From: Shewanella marinintestina
Lineage (GTDB): Bacteria > Pseudomonadota > Gammaproteobacteria > Enterobacterales > Shewanellaceae
Assembly (NCBI RefSeq): GCF_023283845.1
Contig: NZ_JAKILC010000014.1
Location: forward strand, 62,001 to 126,000
Length of the DNA stretch: 64,000 nucleotides
Direction of reading: 5' to 3'
Part shown: piece by piece, positions 56,935-64,000 of the stretch
Numbering within the stretch: position 1 is the first letter of the stretch
Layout of the letters: each line of letters begins with the position of its first letter
Translations under genes and position numbers: made by a program
The notes under the pieces: generated by a model
What the model was told of the DNA's origin: nothing
Seen by the model: the letters and a program-made list of their open reading frames with translations, nothing else
The model's database searches: none

Positions 56935-58089
56935 CTATTTAGCCAAACACTGTTCTACAAGTGTCTGCCAGTATCTTAGACCAGATACCAAAATATTGTC
57001 GTTGAAGTCGTAAGTTGGCTTGTGTAGCGCCACGCTACCACAACCACAGCCAGCGCCGTTACCCACTAGGATGTAACAACCTGGTGCTTCACGTAGCATG
57101 AACGAGAAGTCTTCACTGATCGTGAATGGCTGACAGCTACCGTTAACTTTATCTTCGCCAACCACTGTCTCAGCGGCGCGAACAGCATATGCCGTTTCAG
57201 CTGGGGTGTTAATCGTAGATAAGAAGCTGTTGTTAAACTTGTAAGTGTAGTCAACGCCTGCAGACATACACTGACCAGCGACAACACGTTCAATGGCTTT
57301 TTCAATCTTGTTTAACGCGATATCAGTAAAGCTACGAGTATCACCCGTGATAGTCACTTTAGTTGGGATAACGTTAACTGTACCGTTAGTAGCGAACTCT
57401 GTTACCGAAATAACTGCAGTTTCGTCAATTGCGCTTAGGTTACGCGATACGATAGTTTGAATTGCAGTGACGATTTGCGCGCCAACAACGATAGGATCTG
57501 TACCCATGTGTGGCATGGCCGCGTGGCCGCCGGTTGCTAGCACTTCGATTTCAAAGCTACTTTCGCTTGCCATTACTGAGTGTGGGCGAGTCACGAAGTG
57601 ACCTGCTTCAATACCCGGTAGATTGTGCATTGCGTACACGCCGTCGATTTTCCAACGAGTGAATAAGCCATCAGCGATCATCGCTTTAGCGCCTGTTCCG
57701 CGCTCTTCATCTGGTTGGAAGATGAAGTAAACAGTACCGTCAAAATTCTTGGTTTGTGCTAGCTCATGCGCTGCAGCCAGTAGCATTGCCGTGTGACCGT
57801 CGTGACCACAAGCGTGCATTGCGCCTTCGTTTACAGATGCGTAATCGAAAGTGTTTTCTTCATGAATATGCAGGGCGTCCATGTCAGCACGTAGACCAAT
57901 TGAACGGTCGCTATCGCCACACTTTAAAATACCTACAACGCCAGTGCCGCCGATACCAGTGTGCACTTCAATGCCAAACTCTTCTAGTTTGCTTGCTACA
58001 AATGCTGCAGTCTCGTGCTCTTGGGTACCAAACTCAGGGTGCTGGTGAATGTGATGACGCCACTCAATAACTTTCTGTTCGATATTCAT
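56935..58089 (-). CDS. M20-family amidohydrolase (N-acyl-amino-acid hydrolase type)
   Basis: A 384-residue cytoplasmic zinc hydrolase of the M20D group (hippuricase, AbgB and IlvE-linked acylases). HHIHQHPEFGTQEHETA, LRADMDAL, MHACGHDGHTAMLLAAA and FQPDEERGTGAKAMI give the metal-binding and catalytic residues, with a dimerisation domain between. It removes an acyl group from an amino-acid-like substrate. It is the last gene of the minus-strand operon opposite ridA/dpaL, so its product may feed the lyase. E. coli also has an M20 gene (ygeY) beside its dpaL. Confidence 0.9.
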   Translation of the reverse strand: MNIEQKVIEWRHHIHQHPEFGTQEHETAAFVASKLEEFGIEVHTGIGGTGVVGILKCGDSDRSIGLRADMDALHIHEENTFDYASVNEGAMHACGHDGHTAMLLAAAHELAQTKNFDGTVYFIFQPDEERGTGAKAMIADGLFTRWKIDGVYAMHNLPGIEAGHFVTRPHSVMASESSFEIEVLATGGHAAMPHMGTDPIVVGAQIVTAIQTIVSRNLSAIDETAVISVTEFATNGTVNVIPTKVTITGDTRSFTDIALNKIEKAIERVVAGQCMSAGVDYTYKFNNSFLSTINTPAETAYAVRAAETVVGEDKVNGSCQPFTISEDFSFMLREAPGCYILVGNGAGCGCGSVALHKPTYDFNDNILVSGLRYWQTLVEQCLAK

Positions 58090-58112
58090 ATGCTTTTCTC
58101 TTATAACAACAA

Positions 58113-58133
58113 ACCGGTGACTAGGTCACCGGT
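58113..58133. other. hairpin between the permease and M20 genes
   Basis: ACCGGTGAC (58113-58121) and GTCACCGGT (58125-58133) are perfectly complementary with a TAG loop. No convincing T-run follows; mRNA processing or a protein site is possible. GGTCAC also forms a palindrome at 61242-61257 in the leader of this operon. Confidence 0.5.
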
Positions 58134-58170
58134 GATAAAAATTGATTTAATTTGCTAACTGATTACTCAG

Positions 58171-59151
58171 TTACTGGCTACGACATGGCTTAGGTGCGAT
58201 AGGCAACTCAACTTCTTCCGCTTTTGCCTTGTTCTTGTTACCCAACTTCATGAAGGCAATCATCGAAGTAATAACCACTGCGATAGCAATCAAACGCATT
58301 GGTGTTACCTGCTCACCTAGAGCAAATACCGCTAGGATGAATGAAGATAGTGGCATTAGGTTTAGCGCCATACCGGTACCGTCAACCCCTACACGCTCCA
58401 TACCGTAGATGTAAACTAGGTAGCTCATACCTGAGATACACACACCTAAGATAACGATACATAGGATACGTAGTGGCGAGCTGAATACGTTCAATGCAGA
58501 GCTAAAGTCAGCGCCAACAACGAACAGGTACAAACCAAAACCGAGTGCAGCGAATACAAACTGGTGGAACATAGTCGCAACTGAACCGTACTTGTCAGCC
58601 AGTTTGGCACGAGCGTAAGCCATGGTTGCAAAGCTTGCTGCTGAGCCGAAACAGATTAGGTGACCAATGTTGAAACCTTGCGTTTCAGACTGTGGATCCA
58701 TCACTAGAATCGCCACACCTAGGAAAGCACCTAGTGCACACATGATTTGCATAACAGTGAAACGCTCACCGTGACGCAGGAAACCAACACTTAAGATTAG
58801 GATTGGGATCAAACCTTGAATCACGCCGTTTTCAGAGGCGGTAATATAATCCAAAGATAGGAATGATAGGAAGCTGAAAGAACCTTGACCAATGATACCG
58901 CAACATGCAGCCCAGAAGATGTCCTTACGGTTTTCCCAGTTAAGCTTGAAATCGGCTTTTTTAGTCATCTTGCCCGTTGCAAGACCAATGTTGAAAATCA
59001 AACCTAGTGTAATAAATGCAACCGTGTAACGTAACCAAACAAGTACTTGTGGATCCATCACCTCAAGGATCGGTGTACCCACAATCCACGGGATACCCCA
59101 TAACAGACCAACGAAAATCGCAGCCATCCAACCTTTTTGTGTATTAGTCAT
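58171..59151 (-). CDS. DMT-superfamily (EamA) permease
   Basis: A 326-residue protein with ten predicted helices in two EamA repeats. GLLWGIPWIVGTPILEVMDP, YITASENGVIQGLIPILIL and GVDGTGMALNLMPLSSFILA contain the usual Pro/Gly-rich repeat ends. Members export or import amino acids and other small metabolites. Placed between the racemase-like and M20 genes, it probably moves the substrate or a product of this pathway. Confidence 0.9.
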   Translation of the reverse strand: MTNTQKGWMAAIFVGLLWGIPWIVGTPILEVMDPQVLVWLRYTVAFITLGLIFNIGLATGKMTKKADFKLNWENRKDIFWAACCGIIGQGSFSFLSFLSLDYITASENGVIQGLIPILILSVGFLRHGERFTVMQIMCALGAFLGVAILVMDPQSETQGFNIGHLICFGSAASFATMAYARAKLADKYGSVATMFHQFVFAALGFGLYLFVVGADFSSALNVFSSPLRILCIVILGVCISGMSYLVYIYGMERVGVDGTGMALNLMPLSSFILAVFALGEQVTPMRLIAIAVVITSMIAFMKLGNKNKAKAEEVELPIAPKPCRSQ

Positions 59152-59190
59152 TATTATTCTTCCAACAATTTTGTATCGGTAGTCAACAGC

Positions 59191-59970
59191 TTAAGCTGTT
59201 TGATTATTAAGTAGTTTGCCGTAACCTGGGCATTGAGCCACGTTGCCGGTTAGGTGCATTGCATGCCAGAACATGGCAGAGTTACTGCACACAACTGGAA
59301 TGCCGAATTTGGCTTCGATCTCTTCGATATAATCAAGTACACGTAAGTTAGTGCATGACATAAATACTAATTCTGCGTCAGAATCTTTTAGCATCTGCTC
59401 TAGTGCTGCGAACATAGATTCTTTAGCCACTAAAGTGATGTCGGTATCGCGTTCGATACCTAATGAACCTAGTGTTACTACGTCAAAATCTGCATCAGTT
59501 AACTGCTGGTACAGTGGGTAGTTAACGCTAGTTGGGTAAGGAGAAAACACAGCAATCTTTTTCGCGTTCAAATGCTTGAATGACGCTTTTGCTGCTGTCC
59601 ATGGGTTAGTCGCTGGGATGTCGCCACGGTTTTGAGTCAATAAGTCAGCGACTTTTTCTTCGCCGATAATGATTGAAGCTGATGTGCAGCCAAATGCCAT
59701 CACATCCATAGGTAAGCCTGTGGCAATCAAGTCAGACGCTTCAACGATACCGCTAGCGATTTGATCAAGTGCTTCAGGAGTCATTTCGCTTGAGTAATAC
59801 ACGCGTGAGCTAAATACGCCTGCTTGAGTACCGAGTAACTTAGCCCAGTCCATTTCTAGACTGTGGTCAGTGCTTAACTGCACTAAACCAATGTGTACGC
59901 GGTTAATTCTTGGCGCCTGCTTATGCTCAAGCGGCTGTTCAAACGAGGTAAAGGCTTCAAAACTCATCAT
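59191..59970 (-). CDS. Asp/Glu racemase-superfamily protein (maleate isomerase/EutA-like)
   Basis: A 259-residue protein with both catalytic cysteine positions of the superfamily: MAFGCTSAS and VFMSCTNLRVLD. TNPWTAAKASFKHLNAKKIA and FSPYPTSVN match the maleate isomerase/arylmalonate decarboxylase group, to which EutA of ectoine-utilisation clusters also belongs. Having both Cys favours isomerisation or racemisation over decarboxylation. The tandem ATGs at 59970 and 59967 are the likely starts. It follows the M24 gene after 64 bases containing an 11-bp hairpin. Confidence 0.82.
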   Translation of the reverse strand: MMSFEAFTSFEQPLEHKQAPRINRVHIGLVQLSTDHSLEMDWAKLLGTQAGVFSSRVYYSSEMTPEALDQIASGIVEASDLIATGLPMDVMAFGCTSASIIIGEEKVADLLTQNRGDIPATNPWTAAKASFKHLNAKKIAVFSPYPTSVNYPLYQQLTDADFDVVTLGSLGIERDTDITLVAKESMFAALEQMLKDSDAELVFMSCTNLRVLDYIEEIEAKFGIPVVCSNSAMFWHAMHLTGNVAQCPGYGKLLNNQTA

Positions 59971-59991
59971 AATGAGATTCTCTTTAGTAAT

Positions 59992-60019
59992 GATTTCTCC
60001 GGCTCCCTCCGGAGAAATC
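59992..60019. other. hairpin between the M24 and racemase-like genes
   Basis: GATTTCTCCGG (59992-60002) pairs perfectly with CCGGAGAAATC (60009-60019). No T-run follows on the minus strand; a GGAGG-like stretch is folded in it, ahead of the next start. Confidence 0.55.
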
Positions 60020-60034
60020 AAAGGCTATATTAAG

Positions 60035-61201
60035 TTATTTGATAATCAATAATTCTGGTTCAGCGCGCTTGCTTAACCACTCAGCACCGTTCTCGGTGAT
60101 CACGATGTTTTCTTCGTGAACCATAGACTTACCTGGTGCGTAAACCATGCCTGGCTCTAGTGTCATCACCATGCCTGGTACTAATAATGTGTTGTCAGTT
60201 GCAGTGTTAGATGGACGCTCAGTTAGCTCCATACCTAAGCCGTGACCTAGACGACCTACGTCGTTACCTAGTGCACCGTTTGCTTCTAGTACCTTCCACA
60301 TTGCGTTGTAAATGTCTGAAGTGGTGTTACCTGGACGTGCAGCGTCAAAACCTGCTGTAGTTGCATCATAAGTTGCGCGGTAAGCGGCTTTAGTTTGCTC
60401 ACTTGCGTGGCCAAATGCCCAGTTACGGTCGAAGTCTGAGAAGTAACCGTCACGTACTGCACCGGTGTCGATGATTAATACGTCGCCGTCTTCGATTACG
60501 CGGTCTGTTGGACCCATGATGATGCTGTCGTAACCGTCTTGGCCTGAACCTGCGATGATGTATGGACATTCATCAGCGCCTTCCATCAGCATGTCGATAC
60601 CGAACTGCTTACAGATCTCACGCTCAGTCATACCGGCTTTTGCGTAACCTGGGATCTTGTCGAAGCCCACGTTAGTGATGCGACAGATTTCACGTACTTT
60701 TTCAATTTCAGCTTCAGACTTAACTTGGCGAAGCTCATGAACAGCTAGTGAAACGTCAACGAATTCTTTGCTTACTAAAGTCGTTAACTGTAGGTAGTTA
60801 GCAACTGGCATACGTAGGTGAGACTCAATACCTAGGGTTGCACCTACACGGCCAAAGCGTGAAGGTAAGCTATTAAGTACGCTAGCTACAATGCTGATAC
60901 CGTCGTCTTCTGGACGTGGTGAAGCCCAAGTGTGAATATCTTCAACCCAAGTGCCCGCCATGCCGCTGGCGCCGATTTCAGGGATGACAGCAATTGGCTT
61001 GCCTTCTGCAGGAAGGATTAGGAACCATGGACGTGTAGGGCTGTGCCAGAACTGAGTGTGGAAGCCTGAAAAGTAACGTACGTTAGGCTCGGTAGTTAAT
61101 ATAATGGCGTCTACTTCTAGCTCACGCATTTTCTGCTGTGCTTTAGTTGCACGCATTTCAAATTCAGCTGTTGTAAATCCGCGCTGTAATATGCTTTTCA
61201 T
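60035..61201 (-). CDS. M24-family metallopeptidase (Xaa-Pro peptidase/DoeA-like)
   Basis: A 388-residue pita-bread enzyme with an N-terminal creatinase-like domain. All five dimetal ligands can be seen: two Asp in VLIIDTGAVRDGYFSDFDRN, His in RLGHGLGMEL, Glu in TLEPGMVY and Glu in VHEENIVI, so it should be a true metalloenzyme. The family includes Xaa-Pro peptidases and the ectoine hydrolase DoeA/EutD. The ATG at 61201 has GGAG 7 bases upstream. First gene of the minus-strand operon; it may open a cyclic or peptide-like substrate. Confidence 0.9.
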   Translation of the reverse strand: MKSILQRGFTTAEFEMRATKAQQKMRELEVDAIILTTEPNVRYFSGFHTQFWHSPTRPWFLILPAEGKPIAVIPEIGASGMAGTWVEDIHTWASPRPEDDGISIVASVLNSLPSRFGRVGATLGIESHLRMPVANYLQLTTLVSKEFVDVSLAVHELRQVKSEAEIEKVREICRITNVGFDKIPGYAKAGMTEREICKQFGIDMLMEGADECPYIIAGSGQDGYDSIIMGPTDRVIEDGDVLIIDTGAVRDGYFSDFDRNWAFGHASEQTKAAYRATYDATTAGFDAARPGNTTSDIYNAMWKVLEANGALGNDVGRLGHGLGMELTERPSNTATDNTLLVPGMVMTLEPGMVYAPGKSMVHEENIVITENGAEWLSKRAEPELLIIK

Positions 61202-61540
61202 TTTTATCTCCACATCCCACAAACTGGCCTATTTGCCAAAAGGTCACTAAAGTGACCGGAAATCAGTTTTAGTCAACTATCGTTAACTTGGTGCGCATCA
61301 TACTGTTTGCTGGATTTAAAAATGTGATGCATATCTCATAGTCAAAATCTGTTAACTCAGGATATGCTGTTAAACAGAAAAATCATGACCAAAGTCAAAT
61401 ATTTTAAACCATAGTTAAATTTAACTTGCTTAAAACCGCAAAAAAACGTCCCATAGTTACATAAAGTTGATTCAAGGGTTGAATTGTTAACCCAAAAAGT
61501 TGACAATAACGGCATCTATAGTTCACAAAAGTAATCTGAA
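61202..61540. promoter_or_regulatory. divergent promoter region of the M24 operon and the DauR-like regulator
   Basis: 339 AT-rich bases. Palindrome GGTCACT/AGTGACC at 61242-61257; GGGTT/AACCC at 61476-61493; repeated CTGTTAA and GTTAA motifs near 61345-61425. These are candidate operators for the adjacent regulator. No clean -35/-10 pair at 17 bp was found; TTGACA stands at 61500-61505 without a matching -10. Confidence 0.5.
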
Positions 61541-62221
61541 ATGATCAAAGCGGCAGAACAGGCATTTAAAACGGAATTTACACCTAGAGATCGTGAGTTA
61601 CTGCAAAGCTATTTCCATTTAGCTGAAAGCATGGCCGATCTAATAGGGCCTCACTGTGAAGTCGTGATCCATTCATTAGAAAGCTTTGAACAGTCAGTCG
61701 TAAAAATAGTTAACGGCCACCATACCGGTCGTAAAGTGGGATCGCCGATCACCGACTTAGGCTTAAAGATGCTGCGCCAGTACGAACAAACGGGCGAGTT
61801 AACACCTAAGAGTTATTTTAGTAATAACAAAGGTGGCGAGATGTTGAAGTCGAGCACCTGCATATTACAGGGCGAGAAAGGCCGACCAATTGGCATGTTT
61901 TGCGTAAACATGAACTTGTCGTACCCGTTCCCTGAAATCATTAAAACCTTGATGCCAGATACAACCCAGCATCACAGTTTTGATATGACAGAAAACTTCA
62001 GCGCATCGGCTGGAGATGTGGTTGAGCAAGCGCTAAACCACGCGATTGCAGAAGTCGAGGCTGATGACAGCGTCAATCTGAAAGGTCGCAATAAAGCTAT
62101 TACTAAGGTGTTGTTTGATAACGGCATCTTTGAATTAAAAGAAGCAACTAACATAGTTGCTAACCATTTAAGCATTACCAAACATGCGGTGTACAAATAC
62201 ATCCGTGAATTTAAATCCTAA
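61541..62221 (+). CDS. YheO/DauR-like transcriptional regulator
   Basis: A 226-residue regulator: an N-terminal PAS_6-type domain (about 20-130; GPHCEVVIHSLESFEQSVVK, GRKVGSPITDLGL) and a C-terminal HTH_22-type domain (KVLFDNGIFELKEATNIVAN, then LSITKHAVYKYIREF). DauR of Pseudomonas represses D-arginine catabolism. Here the gene diverges from the M24 operon and precedes ridA and dpaL, so it probably senses a metabolite of this pathway. Confidence 0.9.
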   Translation: MIKAAEQAFKTEFTPRDRELLQSYFHLAESMADLIGPHCEVVIHSLESFEQSVVKIVNGHHTGRKVGSPITDLGLKMLRQYEQTGELTPKSYFSNNKGGEMLKSSTCILQGEKGRPIGMFCVNMNLSYPFPEIIKTLMPDTTQHHSFDMTENFSASAGDVVEQALNHAIAEVEADDSVNLKGRNKAITKVLFDNGIFELKEATNIVANHLSITKHAVYKYIREFKS

Positions 62222-62240
62222 TTATCGAGATAACAACGCT

Positions 62241-62624
62241 ATGAAAACTGTAATCCATACTGAAAATGCTCCAGCTGCAATTGGTCCATACTCTCAAGCT
62301 CTTGCTTTCGACAAGTTAGTATTCACCTCTGGTCAGCTACCGCTTGATCCAGTGACTATGGCTTTCGTTGAAGGTGGTGTTAAAGAGCAAGCTTACCAAT
62401 CTCTAAAGAACCTTAAAGCCGTTCTAGAGCAAGCTGGCGCAGGTACTGACACTGTACTTAAAACAACTTGTTTCCTAGCTAACATGGAAGACTTCGCTGT
62501 ATTTAACGAAGTTTACACTGAAGTATTCGGTACTGAAGCAGCTCCTGCTCGTTCATGTGTACAAGCTGCTCGTCTACCAAAAGACGCACTAGTTGAAGTT
62601 GAAGCGATCGCTTTCATCAAATAA
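62241..62624 (+). CDS. ridA: RidA, enamine/imine deaminase
   Basis: A 127-residue RidA/YjgF protein: APAAIGPYSQAL, FTSGQLPLDP, NLKAVLEQAG and the C-terminal PARSCVQAARLPKDALVEVE (cited in part) with the conserved Arg that binds the carboxylate. It hydrolyses reactive 2-aminoacrylate and related imines. It sits 107 bases before a PLP lyase that makes such an intermediate, which explains the pairing. Several in-frame codons upstream of the ATG at 62241 overlap the regulator gene and are not used. Confidence 0.95.
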   Translation: MKTVIHTENAPAAIGPYSQALAFDKLVFTSGQLPLDPVTMAFVEGGVKEQAYQSLKNLKAVLEQAGAGTDTVLKTTCFLANMEDFAVFNEVYTEVFGTEAAPARSCVQAARLPKDALVEVEAIAFIK

Positions 62625-62731
62625 CTTGAATTTGGCCATTAACGGCTAATTTAGGTCAATCTGACTGTCCATTTACCCATAAGAGTTAAATGGGCAGCAG
62701 TTCCCCCAGTTCAAAATATATAGTGGTTACT

Positions 62732-63910
62732 ATGCTAAAGCTGACTCAAAATGATTTCTTTAACGGCGAGACTTCTGACCTTTTCACAGCTGAAGTTGCT
62801 GAAAAAACTCGTCAATTCCACCAGCAGATCGAAGCTTACCAGCCAACACCGCTGGTCTCTTTAGAGCAGCTAGCTGCGCGCCTAGGCGTTAAAGCGATTC
62901 TGGTTAAAGACGAATCTTACCGTTTCGGTCTAAACGCTTTTAAAGTACTTGGTGGTTCTTACGCATTAGGTAAGCAACTTGCTGAGCACTTAAATGTAGA
63001 TATCAGTGAAATTGATATGAAAACCGTTGCCGCTAAACTAAGCGCGCCATTGGTTTTCGCTACTGCAACTGCTGGTAACCACGGTACTGGTGTAGCTTGG
63101 GCTGCACGTGAAATGGGTCAAAAGGCTGTTGTTTACATGCCAAAAGGTTCATCTCAGGCAAGCGTCACTCGTATTCAAAACTTAGGTGCTGAGTGTATCG
63201 TTACTGACTGTAACTACGATGACACCGTACGTATTGCTAACCAAACCGCGACTGAAAACGGTTGGATGCTAGTACAAGATACCGCTTGGGAAGGTTACGA
63301 CAAGATCCCAACTTGGATCTCGCAAGGCTATATGACTATGGCTGTTGAAGCGCAAGAGCAAGTTGAAGCTATGGGTCTTAAACCAACTCACCTAATGCTA
63401 CAAGCGGGTGTTGGTGCTATGGCTGGCGGCCTATTAGGCTACTTCGCTGACAAAGTTGGCGCAGCTAACTTCAAGACTATTATTGCAGAGCCTGCAAAAG
63501 CTGATTGTATCTACAACTCAGGCATTAAAGGCGAAATGGTTGCTGTTACTGGCGAGCTAAACTCTATCATGGCAGGTCTTGCATGTGGCGAGCCTAACCC
63601 TGTGACTTGGCCAATCCTAAAGCAGTGCAGCAGCTTCTTCGCATCAGTTGAAGACGAAGTGACTGCAACAGGTATGCGCGTACTGGGCAACCCACTAACT
63701 GGCGACACCAAAGTGGTTAGCGGTGAGTCAGGTGCTCTAACGCTAGGTCTACTTTACATGCTAGCTAGCCGTGAAGAGTACAGCGAATACCGTATTCAAC
63801 TTGGTCTAGACCAAGATGCAGTTATCATGCTGTTCAGCACTGAAGGTGACACTAACCCAGACCGTTACCGTCAAATCGTTTGGGAAGGCATGCACAGCAC
63901 TGCTAAATAA
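62732..63910 (+). CDS. dpaL: diaminopropionate ammonia-lyase-like PLP enzyme
   Basis: A 392-residue fold-type II PLP enzyme very similar to E. coli DpaL/YgeX: NDFFNGETSDLF, VKDESYRFGLNAFKVLGG with PLP Lys71, MPKGSSQASVTRIQNLGAEC (cited in part), QDTAWEGYDKIPTWI with Asp183, MAGLACGEPNP and VWEGMHS. DpaL splits 2,3-diaminopropionate to pyruvate and two ammonia via aminoacrylate. At the position of E. coli Asp120 this protein has Ala114 (FATATAGNHG instead of TDGNHG). Start ATG at 62732. Confidence 0.9.
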   Translation: MLKLTQNDFFNGETSDLFTAEVAEKTRQFHQQIEAYQPTPLVSLEQLAARLGVKAILVKDESYRFGLNAFKVLGGSYALGKQLAEHLNVDISEIDMKTVAAKLSAPLVFATATAGNHGTGVAWAAREMGQKAVVYMPKGSSQASVTRIQNLGAECIVTDCNYDDTVRIANQTATENGWMLVQDTAWEGYDKIPTWISQGYMTMAVEAQEQVEAMGLKPTHLMLQAGVGAMAGGLLGYFADKVGAANFKTIIAEPAKADCIYNSGIKGEMVAVTGELNSIMAGLACGEPNPVTWPILKQCSSFFASVEDEVTATGMRVLGNPLTGDTKVVSGESGALTLGLLYMLASREEYSEYRIQLGLDQDAVIMLFSTEGDTNPDRYRQIVWEGMHSTAK

Positions 63911-63929
63911 GTCTCTGACTTCACCCTCT

Positions 63930-63957
63930 AAAAAGCCGCTAATTAGCGGCTTTTTTG
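63930..63957 (+). terminator. intrinsic terminator of dpaL
   Basis: AAAAGCCGCTAA pairs with TTAGCGGCTTTT as a perfect palindrome with T-run. The last 43 bases of the window hold a short GGAC/GTCC repeat at 63975-63985 and nothing else I can name. Confidence 0.9.
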
Positions 63958-64000
63958 TTTTTAAAAGAAGGGACGGACGTCGTCCTGATAGGTTATAGGG

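Overview
The window reads as chromosome from a marine gammaproteobacterium, most likely a Shewanella. This is inferred from an OmcA/MtrC-family outer-membrane multihaem cytochrome, the general gene content, moderate GC and AT-rich promoter regions. No rRNA, tRNA, prophage, insertion sequence or CRISPR array was recognised.

Region 1 (1-16.1 kb) is an anaerobic carnitine module with the layout known from E. coli. On the minus strand lie caiT, caiA, caiB, caiC, caiD, an extra MaoC/hydratase-2 gene, caiE and a partial alpha/beta hydrolase. Divergent on the plus strand lie fixA, fixB, fixC, fixX, the MFS gene yaaU and a porin. The 0.93-kb divergent promoter carries a strong CRP-like site and an array of about seven 22-bp imperfect palindromes in helical phase. 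No caiF-like regulator is visible. The hydratase-2 gene beside the crotonase CaiD suggests, as inference, interconversion of D- and L-carnitinyl-CoA.

Region 2 (16.4-33.7 kb) is mixed: mgtE; a three-gene minus-strand operon of unknown function resembling orphan immunity proteins; rsmJ; a solitary 11-haem outer-membrane cytochrome followed by a CadC/ToxR-type regulator; rlmJ; a secreted M28 peptidase; a LysR/MATE pair; and a lemA-DUF3137-lytic transglycosylase operon.

Region 3 (33.7-48.6 kb) has two tandem, similar small-RNA candidates ahead of an AbgT-family transporter, then yfcE, an RND efflux pair, a Tag-like glycosylase, a GST, a thioesterase, prlC and an outer-membrane barrel. A repeat element with near-perfect terminal inverted repeats lies after yfcE, and a degenerate relative lies after rlmJ. 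In both, the start of the element supplies the stop codon of the upstream gene.

Region 4 (48.6-64 kb) holds gor, a BCCT transporter, an Old Yellow Enzyme homologue, a 0.6-kb intergenic hairpin array with C(GNA)G loops, and a catabolic cluster. That cluster comprises an M20 amidohydrolase, DMT permease, Asp/Glu racemase-like protein and M24 peptidase on the minus strand, facing a DauR-like regulator, ridA and a dpaL-like PLP lyase on the plus strand. The products suggest release of a small amino acid from an N-substituted precursor, elimination of ammonia and clean-up of 2-aminoacrylate by RidA. The lyase lacks an Asp considered important in E. coli DpaL.
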